A DNA stretch of 64,000 nucleotides from Shewanella psychrophila (GTDB taxonomy: Bacteria > Pseudomonadota > Gammaproteobacteria > Enterobacterales > Shewanellaceae). This document shows, piece after piece, positions 41,504 to 51,124 of this stretch. The stretch spans positions 868,001 through 932,000 of the forward strand of contig NZ_CP014782.1 in assembly GCF_002005305.1 (NCBI RefSeq). The letters are read 5' to 3'. Numbering within the stretch: position 1 is the stretch's first letter; every line of letters starts with the position of its first letter. Below the pieces are notes generated by a model. It saw nothing but the letters and a program-made list of their open reading frames with translations. It had not been told where the DNA came from and ran no database searches. The position numbers and the translations under genes are program-made.

Positions 41504-43261
41504 ATGAATCCTTACCAAGCTCCGTTAGCCGAAATGAAATTCCTGTTAGATAAGGTGTTTGATGCGCCTCAAACATGGGCGTCTTTACCCGCCATTGCTG
41601 AAAATGTCGATATGGACACGGCGATGGCGATAATGGATGAAGCCGACAAGATAAGCCGCGAGTTACTCCATCCTATAAACCGCAGTGGTGATGAGCAAGG
41701 TGTGGTGCATCAAGATGATAAGGTGATCACGCCAGATGGCTATAAAGAGGCATACACCCAGTATTCCGAAGGCGGTTGGGTTGGACTGTGTGGCGAGCCT
41801 GATCTGGGCGGCATGGGTATGCCCAAAATGCTAGGCGTGCTCGTTGATGAAATGGCCTACAGCGCCTGTAATGCATTCACTTTATACGGTTCACTGACAG
41901 CTGGCGCGGCTTTATGTATCAATGCCCATGGTAGTGACGAGTTGAAAGAAAAATATCTGCCTATGATGTACAGCGGTGATTGGGCTGGGGCCATGGACAT
42001 GACTGAGCCTCAAGCTGGCTCAGATCTTCGCGGTATTCGTACCAAGGCTGTGCCCTTAGATGATGGCAGCTTCAGCATTACGGGTAGCAAAATATTTATC
42101 ACAGGTGGCGATCATGATCTCACCGAGAACGTGATCCATCTGGTATTGGCTAAATTACCTGACTCTAACGGTATCTCACTCTTCTTGGTACCCAAAATTA
42201 AGGTCGATGATTCAGGCGCCTTAGGTGAATCAAATAATGTCACGGTTGGATCAATTGAGCACAAGATGGGGCTTAAGGCATCGGCGACGTGTGTGATGAA
42301 TTACGATGATGCACAAGGTTATCTCATCGGTAAGCCAAATCGTGGTCTGGTATGTATGTTCACCATGATGAACTACGAGCGTTTGGCGATAGGTATCCAG
42401 GGCTTGGGTACATCACAGGCGGCTTATCAGATGGCGGCTGATTATGCCAAAGAGCGTGTTCAAGGTGTGGCCGCAGGAGGATCGCCGACCGGTGCATCTA
42501 GCGACCCTATCATAGTACACGGCGATGTTCGCCGTATGTTGCTTAACATTCGGGTGCTAACCGAAGCTGGTCGTGCCTTAGCTGTACTCACGGGTCAACA
42601 ACTAGATATTGCTAAATACGGAGAAGGTGAGGCTCAAGCTAAAGCCAGTCGGTATGTGGGCCTGTTAACACCAGTTGCTAAGGCGTTCTTAAGCGATCGA
42701 GGTCTTGATGCTGCGATCACTGCTCAACAAGTATTTGGTGGGCATGGCTATATTCGTGAAACAGGTATTGAACAATTGGTGCGTGACACTCGTATTGCTC
42801 AAATCTATGAAGGGACTAATGGTATTCAGGCCATAGACTTCCTTGGTCGTAAGGTGACTGGGGATAACCTTGCAGCCTTAACAGAGTTTGTGAATGAGTG
42901 TACGACTAAGCTAGCGAGCCTAGATAATGTCGATGAAGCACACAGGGCTAAAGTCACTGACTTGCTCCAACAGCTTATCTCAGCCGCATCTGATATTAAT
43001 GACAAAAAAATAGATAAGCCAGCAGTCATCAATGCCTGTGCCGTCGACTTTCTCGATGCGTTTGGTCATGTCATTTATGGTTATTTCTGGCTATTGATGT
43101 CCGGTGCAGCTGTGGCACATTCGGATAAAGAGTTCAGCGCTCAGAAACGCTATTTGAGTGATTTCTACATCAACAAGATGCTACCTAAAGCCGAGTATCA
43201 TTTGGCTCAAGTGCGAGCTGGTGATGGGACCATTATGGATATGCCTGAATCTCTGTTCTGA
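41504..43261 (+). CDS. Acyl-CoA dehydrogenase with extended C-terminal domain
   Basis: This 585-residue flavoprotein dehydrogenates acyl-CoA to 2-enoyl-CoA. The N-terminal helical domain, middle beta domain (MDMTEPQAGSDLRGIRTKA, FITGGDHDL) and C-terminal helical domain (FTMMNYERLAIGIQGLG, QVFGGHGYIRETGIEQLVRDTRI) are complete. The catalytic base is the Glu in IAQIYEGTNGIQ. About 120 extra residues after this form the family-specific C-terminal domain found in longer dehydrogenases (DmdC-like group). Substrate chain length is not readable. Transcribed alone with a terminator; the palindrome upstream suggests fatty-acid-responsive control. Confidence 0.9.
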   Translation: MNPYQAPLAEMKFLLDKVFDAPQTWASLPAIAENVDMDTAMAIMDEADKISRELLHPINRSGDEQGVVHQDDKVITPDGYKEAYTQYSEGGWVGLCGEPDLGGMGMPKMLGVLVDEMAYSACNAFTLYGSLTAGAALCINAHGSDELKEKYLPMMYSGDWAGAMDMTEPQAGSDLRGIRTKAVPLDDGSFSITGSKIFITGGDHDLTENVIHLVLAKLPDSNGISLFLVPKIKVDDSGALGESNNVTVGSIEHKMGLKASATCVMNYDDAQGYLIGKPNRGLVCMFTMMNYERLAIGIQGLGTSQAAYQMAADYAKERVQGVAAGGSPTGASSDPIIVHGDVRRMLLNIRVLTEAGRALAVLTGQQLDIAKYGEGEAQAKASRYVGLLTPVAKAFLSDRGLDAAITAQQVFGGHGYIRETGIEQLVRDTRIAQIYEGTNGIQAIDFLGRKVTGDNLAALTEFVNECTTKLASLDNVDEAHRAKVTDLLQQLISAASDINDKKIDKPAVINACAVDFLDAFGHVIYGYFWLLMSGAAVAHSDKEFSAQKRYLSDFYINKMLPKAEYHLAQVRAGDGTIMDMPESLF

Positions 43262-43277
43262 TTTAATCTATAAATTG

Positions 43278-43319
43278 AAAGGCGAATGCTGAGGTTTAAC
43301 CCTGAGTATTCGCCTTTTT
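43278..43319. terminator. Bidirectional terminator between the acyl-CoA dehydrogenase gene and dacB
   Basis: Stem AAAGGCGAAT/ATTCGCCTTT (43278-43287 with 43308-43317) with a T run on the plus strand, between convergent genes. Confidence 0.8.
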
Positions 43320-43357
43320 GTTTGAGTCTCATATTAATTCGGCTTAACTAAAGAGAA

Positions 43358-44818
43358 TTAATTAGCCTGGCTCGAAGGGCTACGATCTGAGTCTGTTGGG
43401 GCATGTTGTGCTAGCGGGTTATCCATTAAAGAATGTAAAAACAGTGCACTGAAGGGCGCCTGCTGTTGTTTTTTCTCTAGGGGACTCTGACCATTTTCTA
43501 AGATCACAAACAAGGTATCATCTTGTGTGTCGCTCCTGATAAAACCTGCAAGATTATCTACTCCCTGCATCGAACCGGTTTTGGCCATTATATGCTCACG
43601 CAGGGGCGGTTTGTTGAAGCTAGTTTTATATTTGAGCGTACCGCTCACACCTGCAACAGGCAGTGAATCGATGAGCTGGGCAAATCTTGGATCGGTATAG
43701 ATCAAGCTTAATACCTGACTGAGCTGACGTGCACTCAGAAGGTTATACCTAGAGAGCCCTGAGCCATCGACAATCTGCGCATGGGTTAGCACTATGCCTT
43801 CACTACTGAGTATCTCTTTAAGGGCTCGGCTGCCGTTACTGAAGTTTCCAGGTCGTTGAAAGGTTTTTTGACCTAGCTGTTTAAGCAAACTGTCGGCAAT
43901 AAGGTTATCGGACTTGATTAACATGGTGCGCACTAAGTCAGATAGAGGAGCCGATTCATGAGCAGCTATTAAGCGAGTCTTGGTCGGTAGCTGGTGTTTG
44001 ATCGATATTTTCCCCTGGAGTTGAATCTGACTGCTTTTGAGCACTTGTTCCACCGATTCTTGCATAAATAAGCCAGGATCTGTGATTGCAATGGCGAGTT
44101 TGATGGCTTGGGATCCGGAATAACAGCCACTCAGAGAGAAATGATTACCGGATAAGCGCTGCAGATCTAATTGGCAAAATTTCTCGCTCCCCAATTTATC
44201 AAACACTGAAGTGTTTGTGATACTGATGGGGACATATCCTGGAACCGTTAATTGACTTTGATTACTGGCCAGTTTTGGGGACAATTTCCCGTGAACACAG
44301 TTTCCGTTAAGTACAAAGTCTGACACTGGCGCTGCATAACAGATCCCAAGATCATCCCAAACCCAGCCTGGTGCCTGTAACTGCTCATTGGCTTGGCCAA
44401 TCAAATAAACGTTGCCTTCGATTCGATATAAACCTTGATCGGTAAGCTGCTTAAGCAGTGATCTCAGTTCTGTGGCTTTTAATGTTGGATCGCCGCTAAA
44501 ACTTATATAGATATCACCGGCAATGACGCCGCCTTTGATGGGAAGTGTGGAATAGACTCGAGTGCTGAACCTAAAATCACTGCCCAGTGATGCTGTGGCC
44601 GCTACCGCTGTCAGTAATTTCATGGTACTGGCGGGTAAGAGTAAGGTATCTGGGTTCTGCTGGAAGATGGTGTCACCAGTTACCAGATTGGTAGCAAGGA
44701 TTGCCGTGTGGGAATGAGGCGGTTTAATGATGGATAATAAATTATCAAAATAGTCATCGGCTAAGGCTGGAATAGATAAGCAGCTGAGCAGAAGACAAGC
44801 GTTAACTAGAGGTCTCAT
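43358..44818 (-). CDS. dacB: D-alanyl-D-alanine carboxypeptidase/endopeptidase (PBP4)
   Basis: This 486-residue class C penicillin-binding protein trims peptidoglycan cross-links. The signal peptide (MRPLVNACLLLSCLSIPALA) is cleaved before DDYF. The three active-site motifs are intact: S64-x-x-K67 in LPASTMKLL, SDN in MLIKSDNLIADSLLKQ, and KTG in MAKTGSMQGVDNLAGF. The large insert between motifs 1 and 2 is typical of DacB. It is periplasmic and peripherally attached. The C-terminus is a Ser/Pro/Gln-rich tail of about 20 residues without a membrane anchor. Confidence 0.94.
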   Translation of the reverse strand: MRPLVNACLLLSCLSIPALADDYFDNLLSIIKPPHSHTAILATNLVTGDTIFQQNPDTLLLPASTMKLLTAVAATASLGSDFRFSTRVYSTLPIKGGVIAGDIYISFSGDPTLKATELRSLLKQLTDQGLYRIEGNVYLIGQANEQLQAPGWVWDDLGICYAAPVSDFVLNGNCVHGKLSPKLASNQSQLTVPGYVPISITNTSVFDKLGSEKFCQLDLQRLSGNHFSLSGCYSGSQAIKLAIAITDPGLFMQESVEQVLKSSQIQLQGKISIKHQLPTKTRLIAAHESAPLSDLVRTMLIKSDNLIADSLLKQLGQKTFQRPGNFSNGSRALKEILSSEGIVLTHAQIVDGSGLSRYNLLSARQLSQVLSLIYTDPRFAQLIDSLPVAGVSGTLKYKTSFNKPPLREHIMAKTGSMQGVDNLAGFIRSDTQDDTLFVILENGQSPLEKKQQQAPFSALFLHSLMDNPLAQHAPTDSDRSPSSQAN

Positions 44819-44904
44819 AAAGATTCACATAGGTAAGTGACTTCGCATTGATGAGCATGAATGACGAAATCAGTAAATAGCATAGATTTATATCATAGCG
44901 GTTA

Positions 44905-45087
44905 TTAATCTTCGGGTTTATCTTTTTCCATTAAGCGGTAAAGTCTTAAAGTCACGAAGGTCACTAAGCCGATAAACAGCGGTAAGATAAAAATCCCCAA
45001 CTGTGTCTTAAAGTGAAATATAGCCCATGCCAAGAGCAGAGTTATCGCGATTGTGCTTAAGATCTTAAAATTCATGGTTGTCTTCAT
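44905..45087 (-). CDS. Small two-helix membrane protein, unknown
   Basis: This 60-residue product is almost entirely two hydrophobic helices (ILSTIAITLLLAWAIFHF and LGIFILPLFIGLVTFVTLRL) with a charged tail (MEKDKPED). An alternative ATG four codons in (45075) has GAAG about 6 nt upstream and may be the real start. It sits between dacB and a DUF1904 gene. No family is recognised. The hydrophobic pattern and acidic tail argue for a real gene, but the length leaves doubt. Confidence 0.5.
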   Translation of the reverse strand: MKTTMNFKILSTIAITLLLAWAIFHFKTQLGIFILPLFIGLVTFVTLRLYRLMEKDKPED

Positions 45088-45434
45088 CGTGGGTCATTTT
45101 GACTAGTCGGCCATTATAACCTGAGTTTGATTTCAATGCCGTGATCGGTGAAAGAAATTAACATCGGTTAAGCTAAGCTTTCGTTATCTATGGAACCGCT
45201 GGGTTAAATACCTTAGAGAATAACGATAAATTGCAGTGAACAATATTCACATCACCAAGTAAGCCATAGGAATCAGTTTGTGCTTAATTTGAACGCTTTG
45301 CTCACTCAAATCTATTTTTGTTTGAAATATGTACACTTCCTATAGTCTTATACTGCAAAAGTAGAGAAAACCCTTGCCCAACGGGGTGTAAATCGGTAAT
45401 TTCTATCCCCTTATGATTTATATAAGGGATCGAT
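45088..45434. other. Gene-free region upstream of the DUF1904-pssA pair
   Basis: A 347-bp AT-rich stretch holding two divergent promoters. TTGAAA (45322) and TATACT (45349) are too far apart (21 bp) to call, and no small gene is seen. Confidence 0.4.
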
Positions 45435-45767
45435 ATGCCTCATATTCGCATGCGTGGACTACCTGAAGACGTCGTAGCCAGTCTGAGCCGTACATTACTC
45501 GTACAATTAGCCGAGTTATGTCGGATCGATGCTCAAGGGTTTACCTTGGACTGGGTACCAAGTACAAGTTACCGCGATGGCAAAGTTGATCTGAGTACAA
45601 CACAAGTTGAAGTACTCTGGTTTCCTAAAGATCCCGATACCCACGATAAAGTAGAGCAAGCAATCCGTGAAACTATCACATCGGTTTATCCGGAGTTGCA
45701 GCATCTTGCTGTCATGTTTAGGGCACTAGACCCTAGCTGCTACTATCGTGACGGAAAGCATTTTTAA
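45435..45767 (+). CDS. DUF1904 family protein
   Basis: This 110-residue protein has the DUF1904 pattern MPHIRMRGLPEDVV, FTLDWVPSTSYRDG, VEVLWFPKDPDTHDKVEQAI and VMFRALDPSCYYRDGKHF. The fold is predicted to resemble tautomerase or 4-oxalocrotonate-like alpha/beta proteins, but the enzyme activity is unknown. AAGGGAT precedes the ATG. It is only 11 bp upstream of pssA, so co-transcribed; a role linked to phospholipid synthesis is speculative. Confidence 0.82.
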   Translation: MPHIRMRGLPEDVVASLSRTLLVQLAELCRIDAQGFTLDWVPSTSYRDGKVDLSTTQVEVLWFPKDPDTHDKVEQAIRETITSVYPELQHLAVMFRALDPSCYYRDGKHF

Positions 45768-45778
45768 AGGAGATGACC

Positions 45779-47092
45779 TTGCTTGATAAGCTTGGTGGAA
45801 TACCAATCCAACCTGACGCATTACAATGGTTGCTTACGCCCAAAGCCTTAAAGGCTGAACTCTTAACGCGTATCGCCGCAGCGGTCCATTCAATCTATAT
45901 CGCCGCGCTTTATTTGGAAGATGATGAGGCGGGCAGAGAGATCTTAGCGGCACTAATGTTAGCGAAAGACAATAACCCTGAACTTGACATCAAGGTCTTG
46001 GTCGATTTTCATCGTGCCAGGCGCGGTCTGATTGGGCACAAGGGCGACAGTGGCAATTATCAGATGTATCGCAAGGTGATGCAGGCTGCCAAACACCCAA
46101 TCGAAATATTAGGTGTGCCGGTCAAGTCCCGTGAATTTATGGGAGTGCTGCATCTTAAAGGATTTATTGTCGATGACGCGGTGATATACAGTGGTGCCAG
46201 CATTAATAATATCTACTTGCATCAAGGTGATAAGTACCGTTTTGACCGATATCATGTGATTGAATCGGCCGAACTGGCGCGCTCCATGAGGCAGATGATT
46301 GAAACTTATCTGGTGCAAGACCCAGCGGTAAGCTCACTCACACAAGATAAAGCCATTGAAACTCTGCCTGATAAACACGATATCCGTACTCTTAAGTCAC
46401 GTTTAGGTAAGGCGAGCTATCAATTTGATTCCACCACCATTGGCAACCGTGTCACGCCTGTGGTTGGTTTAGGCAGGAAGAAAAACAAGCTCAATAAGAT
46501 CATCGTCGATATGGTGGCGCAATCACAAGATGCCTTGTTTATCTGTACTCCCTATTTTAATCCACCGTACATTTTGGCACGAGCCTTGGCTAAGCATCTT
46601 AGAGACGGTAAACGCATCGATATTGTTGTGGGGGATAAAACCGCCAATGATTTCTATATTCCGTCAGAACAAGATTTCTCTACCATAGGTGCCTTGCCCT
46701 ACATGTATGAGCAGTCCTTGCGAAAATTCGCTAAGCGCCAGCAATGGGCGGTAGAGAGTGGCCAACTTAATATTCATCTTTGGAAAGATGGTATTAACAG
46801 TTATCATCTCAAGGGGATCAGCGCCGACAGTAAACGTCACCTGATCACAGGCAGTAACTTAAACCCCCGAGCATGGGCACTGGATCTGGAAAATGGACTT
46901 TTGCTCCATGATGAATGTGGTGCTTGGAAGGGTAAGTTTGAACAAGAACAAGCGCATATCCTGCAGCACACAGAGCGTTTGTATCATTACAGCCAGATAG
47001 ATACACTAAATAACTATCCGACCCCGGTACGTAAGATTATGACGCGTATCAGACGTCTAAAAGCAGACTTCCTATTAAGGCGTATTCTTTAG
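45779..47092 (+). CDS. pssA: CDP-diacylglycerol-serine O-phosphatidyltransferase, PLD type
   Basis: This enzyme makes phosphatidylserine, the precursor of phosphatidylethanolamine. Both HKD motifs are present: HLKGFIVDDAVIYSGASINN and YHLKGISADSKRHLITGSNLN, as in enteric PssA. I place the start at TTG 45779 because AGGAG (45768-45772) is 6 nt before it; the ATG at 45773 abuts the SD with no spacer and could not be used normally. The TTG form begins MLDKLGGIP, similar to E. coli MLSKF. The product is 437 residues. It is associated with ribosomes or membrane as a peripheral enzyme in E. coli. Confidence 0.93.
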   Translation: MLDKLGGIPIQPDALQWLLTPKALKAELLTRIAAAVHSIYIAALYLEDDEAGREILAALMLAKDNNPELDIKVLVDFHRARRGLIGHKGDSGNYQMYRKVMQAAKHPIEILGVPVKSREFMGVLHLKGFIVDDAVIYSGASINNIYLHQGDKYRFDRYHVIESAELARSMRQMIETYLVQDPAVSSLTQDKAIETLPDKHDIRTLKSRLGKASYQFDSTTIGNRVTPVVGLGRKKNKLNKIIVDMVAQSQDALFICTPYFNPPYILARALAKHLRDGKRIDIVVGDKTANDFYIPSEQDFSTIGALPYMYEQSLRKFAKRQQWAVESGQLNIHLWKDGINSYHLKGISADSKRHLITGSNLNPRAWALDLENGLLLHDECGAWKGKFEQEQAHILQHTERLYHYSQIDTLNNYPTPVRKIMTRIRRLKADFLLRRIL

Positions 47093-47101
47093 GCTTCAAT
47101 C

Positions 47102-47130
47102 AAGGTTCTGAACGCCATGCTCAGGACCTT
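47102..47130. terminator. Possible hairpin terminator between pssA and emrD
   Basis: Stem AAGGTTCTGA/TCAGGACCTT (47102-47111 with 47121-47130, one wobble) between convergent genes; no T run, so weak. Confidence 0.4.
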
Positions 47131-47191
47131 AATTCCATCTCTTATTTCCCGCTTATCTAGCTATTAAACCCTAATACCAATCGGAAAAATA

Positions 47192-48427
47192 TCAAGTACT
47201 GGCAGAATTGTGGCCCAAATCTGAACCCATTTTGGCGTAATTCAGTGCCAGAATGACTAAGAATACCATGATGGCGCACAAGACACCGACGCTAAGTTGA
47301 CCATGCATGGGTACCAGTGACATCAAGAGCGCTGCCAGTCCCGCGCCGAAGTTTTGCAGACCACCGAGTAGGGCGCCTGCCACACCCGCATGGCGCGGAA
47401 ATGGCTCCAGTGCAGCCGAGGTCAGTACCGGAAACAGCATACCTGCACCGCTAAAGAAAAGAATCGAGCCTAGGAGCAGGCTCCAACCAATCACTAAGTT
47501 TGACAAGCCAGGGATCAAAATAAACAAGGTACCAGCACCTAGGAGCGCCACACTGCGATACACGACGCTGTGTTTATTACCTAACTTGGCTGCACAGTAT
47601 GCACCTGCTAAGTAACCCGGTATTGGTGCCACAAAATAGCAGCTGACCCAGAAAGGTGACAGTTTGAGAAACTGACCATAGAAGATACCGGCAACGGCCT
47701 CGAAAGCGGCAATGCCGGCGAAGGTGGCAACCAGGCAGAGCAGATAACTCTTGAATTTTCTATTGGAGAGTACGAAGCGGTATGAGGTTAATACCGACTC
47801 AGACTTTCGCTGCGTGAAGGGGAGAGACTCCTTAAATTTGAACATGATCAGCAAGAGTACCAGGATGCCGAATGCGGCCAGCAGATCGTATACCGACTGC
47901 CAACCAAAATTATGGATCATAAAGCTGCCAACAAAGGGCCCTATCAAGGGAGAAAATACCACGGCCATTGAGATATAGCTGTTTACCTTAAGCAGAGGCT
48001 CACCGAAGTAATGATCCCGAGGAATACTGCGGCACAAGGCGCCTGCGCTGGCAGTTCCCGCTCCCTGCAGTAACGTTGCCGCGATGAGTTGTTGGTAGTT
48101 GGTGGCGAAACTGGCTAACAAGGCGCCGATAATAAAAATACTCAAGCCAACAATTAACACTGGCTTACGTCCGTATCTGTCGGAGGCAGGGCCATAGATG
48201 AATTGCAGTAAGCCATAGGACAACAGATAACAGGCCATGATGGCTTGAAGCTGCCCCGGTGATGCATGGAAGCTAGTCGTGATGTTCGGGAGCGCTGGAA
48301 CGAAGATGGTCTGAGCCATCTGGCCGCAGGCAACCATCATTACGATTAGGAAAATTAGGGATGAGAAACCCGTTTCCTGACCGTGATTTTTTCCGGTAGA
48401 AACAGGTGTTGACTGAGGGCCGCTCAT
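47192..48427 (-). CDS. emrD: Multidrug efflux MFS transporter EmrD
   Basis: This 411-residue 12-helix major facilitator closely matches E. coli EmrD: ACGQMAQTIFVPALP, YGPASDRYGRKPVLIVGLSIF (motif A), LLQGAGTASAGALCRSIPRD (motif C region), GIAAFEAVAGIF, and FSGAGMLFPVLTSAALEPFP. It exports amphipathic drugs, detergents or arabinose in E. coli studies. The start has GGAG about 6 nt upstream. Residues 1-20 form a hydrophilic cytoplasmic extension not present in E. coli EmrD. It faces the DTW-domain gene divergently. Confidence 0.92.
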   Translation of the reverse strand: MSGPQSTPVSTGKNHGQETGFSSLIFLIVMMVACGQMAQTIFVPALPNITTSFHASPGQLQAIMACYLLSYGLLQFIYGPASDRYGRKPVLIVGLSIFIIGALLASFATNYQQLIAATLLQGAGTASAGALCRSIPRDHYFGEPLLKVNSYISMAVVFSPLIGPFVGSFMIHNFGWQSVYDLLAAFGILVLLLIMFKFKESLPFTQRKSESVLTSYRFVLSNRKFKSYLLCLVATFAGIAAFEAVAGIFYGQFLKLSPFWVSCYFVAPIPGYLAGAYCAAKLGNKHSVVYRSVALLGAGTLFILIPGLSNLVIGWSLLLGSILFFSGAGMLFPVLTSAALEPFPRHAGVAGALLGGLQNFGAGLAALLMSLVPMHGQLSVGVLCAIMVFLVILALNYAKMGSDLGHNSAST

Positions 48428-48768
48428 GATGACTCCAAAAAGGGTAAAACAGTGGGTAGATAAGGAAGCGGCATCATACTGGGAACTGAAACAAAATAAA
48501 TGGATAACAGCACTTATTATCCGGCATTTATTCTTATCGTTTTCATCAATTTTTCTAGGGTGAAAAGGCTGTAATCATTAGTTTACGCCTTGTGCTATTA
48601 AGGTTAACCATAAACTAAGTCGATAACAATATTATTGTGGCGAGCTCATCACTTGATAGGGGCAAACTGCCAGGCTGCTGAAAACTATTGTGTGGTGTTC
48701 GGCCCGATAGTAAAATAACGGATGCGCCGATAACGGCTATCAAAAAATTTAATCACAAATGACGAGTT
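48428..48768. other. Gene-free divergent region between emrD and the DTW-domain gene
   Basis: A 341-bp AT-rich stretch. I see only a small hairpin GGATAA/TTATCC near 48501-48521. No gene. Confidence 0.4.
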
Positions 48769-49527
48769 ATGAATCTTAAGCAACACGCTATCCATAAGCT
48801 TTACCAATACCGTAAGGCGATCTCCACCCGACCTTATGGAGCAAGAGGCAAGAACCTGATCAGATGTGAGCTGTGTTTACTGGCACAAACATACTGCACC
48901 TGTAACAGTCGCCAGCAGCTTGTTTCTGATAATGCATTTCTACTTATCATGTATGATGATGAGGTGCTAAAACCCAGTAATAGTGGTCGTCTTATCGCGG
49001 ATCTCATTCCTGATACTCATGCCTATATCTGGTCCAGAACCCAGGCAAACCAAAAAATGTTGGCATTGATACAGGATCCTTGCTATCAGCCTTTTGTCAT
49101 CTTCCCCGGTGAATATGCCTATCCACAGCAAACTGTAGTCAGTGAACTTAAACCAACAGCGCTAGATAGTGACAAGAAGCCACTGTTTATTATGCTAGAC
49201 GGTAGCTGGCGCGAAGCGATCAAGATGTTCCGCAAGAGTCCATACCTACATGATTTACCACTGCTCTCTTTTACCCCTGAGACCGTCGCCAAGTATGGTT
49301 TGAGAAAAGGCAGCCGGGACTTCCAGTTAGGCACAGCCGAAGTGGCAGTATTAGCAATGGCGGCATCGGGTGAAAAGGGCAACGCCGAGGCGCTGAGCCT
49401 CTGGTTTGAGTTGTTTATCGCCGCTTCTATGTTCAGTCGAAGCCGTCAAAGCAATAAAGACCTTACCCCTTTGAATCAACTTTCAGAAGAGTTTAAGCAA
49501 AAGGTTGATGCAAATCTTTCTCGGTAA
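48769..49527 (+). CDS. DTW-domain protein, putative tRNA-uridine aminocarboxypropyltransferase
   Basis: This 252-residue protein has an N-terminal Cys-rich zinc motif CELCLLAQTYCTC and a DTW-domain core: LLIMYDDEVLKPSNSGRL, the DTW-like LDGSWREAIKMFRKSPYL (Thr replaced by Ser), and LRKGSRDFQLGTAEVAVLAM. DTW proteins such as TapT use SAM to add the 3-amino-3-carboxypropyl group to U47 of tRNA. The two substitutions do not remove an obvious catalytic residue. No SD is apparent. It is transcribed alone. Assignment to acp3U is by family; the exact tRNA site here is inferred. Confidence 0.85.
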   Translation: MNLKQHAIHKLYQYRKAISTRPYGARGKNLIRCELCLLAQTYCTCNSRQQLVSDNAFLLIMYDDEVLKPSNSGRLIADLIPDTHAYIWSRTQANQKMLALIQDPCYQPFVIFPGEYAYPQQTVVSELKPTALDSDKKPLFIMLDGSWREAIKMFRKSPYLHDLPLLSFTPETVAKYGLRKGSRDFQLGTAEVAVLAMAASGEKGNAEALSLWFELFIAASMFSRSRQSNKDLTPLNQLSEEFKQKVDANLSR

Positions 49528-49894
49528 GTGTCGTGGTAGGCCTGATTTTTATTCGACTTTGATTAGGCTTACTGCTTTATTTCCTGCAAGTCTCACTTAT
49601 CTCGTCAAAAACAGCGCAACAATTATGCCTGTGCTCAACTAAAAATATTTAATACTCAGCTGCATTTCAATTACACAGATTCAACAGCCAAGAAAGAAAT
49701 ACGCTATTTACACGTGTTTGTTGAACGTTTATTGGCCAATCCCGGATTAAAGTTAACATTCTCTTGCTGTTACAGTTGTTTAGAACTTACACTCACATTT
49801 GATTAACTTAATGAATATTTCTATATAGATACTCATAAGTTGAATGTAAATAGAACAAAAACAGACATCCGATCATCAAAAATAATTTTGGGAC
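49528..49894. other. Gene-free region upstream of the RND pump operon
   Basis: A 367-bp AT-rich stretch with no gene and no divergent regulator; typical TetR repressor partners of RND pumps are absent here. It must contain the pump promoter. Confidence 0.5.
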
Positions 49895-51124
49895 ATGAAT
49901 ATGGCACAGGTTTTCACTCGTTCAGCGCTCGCCTTGGCGTTACTCATAGGTACAGCAACACTGATAGGTTGTGAGAAGGACGTGCCCAAAATCACCCCCA
50001 AATTAGTGGTCGTCGAGCAGGTTAAAACCGCTACAGTGCCACTCTATGGAAATTACGTAGGGATCACTCAGGCCTCACTGGATGTAGAGGTCAGGGCGCG
50101 GGTGGATGGCTTCGTTGAAGATAAGAGTTTCATCGAAGGCAGCGCAGTGAAAGAGGGCACAGTGCTCTATCGTATTGATAATCGTCCTTATAGTGCCGTA
50201 GTTAATAGACTGAACGCCAATGTCGAGTCACAGCAATCTATGTTAGATAAGGCCAGGCGTGATGTGGACAGATTAAAGCCTCTCTACGAGCAAGATGCCG
50301 CCAGTCAGCTGGACTTCGACAATGCCTTGTCCGTGTTGTCCCAATCAAGATCGAGTCTGGCCGCGAGTGAGGCCGAATTAGAAGAGGCTGAATTGGAATT
50401 AAGCTATACCGAAATACGCTCACCCATATCAGGGCTGGTTAGTCGTTCAGAAGTCGACATAGGAGCCTTAGTGGGAAGCAGTGGCCAGTCATTGTTGACC
50501 CGAGTGAAGCGGGTAGATCCAATCTACGTCACATTTAACATGTCGGCCCTGGATTATCTCAATGCCAGAAGACGCATGACCAGCTACAGTGAACAAAAAG
50601 AGGCCGAGACCGAAGGTAAGGCTGTTGAAGGTTTTGTTACCATCACCTTGCCCGATAACAGTGAGTATCGTTATCTGGGTGACGTACGTTTCACCGATCC
50701 ATCGGTTAACCCCGAGACAGGTACATTCCAGGTACGCGCCGAGTTACCCAATCCTGATAAAGAACTGCTTCCAGGCCAATATACCAATGTCCGAATCAAG
50801 CTCAATGAGGTGACCAACGCCATCGTTATTCCTCAAAAAGCCACTCAAGTCGAGCAAGGTGGAGTCTATGTGATGGTCGTGTTGCCGGATCATAAGGTTG
50901 AACGCCGTTTTATCGTGATTGAACATCAAGGAAAAATGGGCGTGGTGGTCAGGAGTGGCCTCAAGGCGGGAGAGCTGGTTATTGTTGAAGGCATGCATCG
51001 GGTCCGTCATGGACAATTAGCCGAGCCATTAACTGCGGAGCAATATCATAAGAAGGAAGACACGAAACAGAAGAAACAGGCACTTAAGCAGCAGGAACTT
51101 GAGCAGAAGCAGGAGCAGAAATAA
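49895..51124 (+). CDS. RND efflux periplasmic adaptor lipoprotein (AcrA/MexA type)
   Basis: This 409-residue membrane fusion protein has a lipoprotein signal with lipobox LIGC (TATLIGCEKDV). Then comes the first half of the lipoyl domain (VRARVDGFVEDKSFIEGSAVKEG), an alpha-hairpin (MLDKARRDVDRLKPLYEQD, LEEAELELSYTEIRSPISG), and the beta-barrel and membrane-proximal domains (NPETGTFQVRAELPNPD, VIPQKATQVEQGGVYV). The C-terminal tail (DTKQKKQALKQQELEQKQEQK region) is very Lys/Gln-rich. The ATG at 49895 or 49901 could be used. The stop overlaps the pump gene start (TAATG). Confidence 0.92.
   Translation: MNMAQVFTRSALALALLIGTATLIGCEKDVPKITPKLVVVEQVKTATVPLYGNYVGITQASLDVEVRARVDGFVEDKSFIEGSAVKEGTVLYRIDNRPYSAVVNRLNANVESQQSMLDKARRDVDRLKPLYEQDAASQLDFDNALSVLSQSRSSLAASEAELEEAELELSYTEIRSPISGLVSRSEVDIGALVGSSGQSLLTRVKRVDPIYVTFNMSALDYLNARRRMTSYSEQKEAETEGKAVEGFVTITLPDNSEYRYLGDVRFTDPSVNPETGTFQVRAELPNPDKELLPGQYTNVRIKLNEVTNAIVIPQKATQVEQGGVYVMVVLPDHKVERRFIVIEHQGKMGVVVRSGLKAGELVIVEGMHRVRHGQLAEPLTAEQYHKKEDTKQKKQALKQQELEQKQEQK

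Noticed and set aside
47172..47184. TAATACCAATCGG near the emrD 3' end, identical to MITE ends
   Set aside because: Only one end is present; no matching inverted repeat within several hundred bp, so it may be a remnant or chance and is not annotated.
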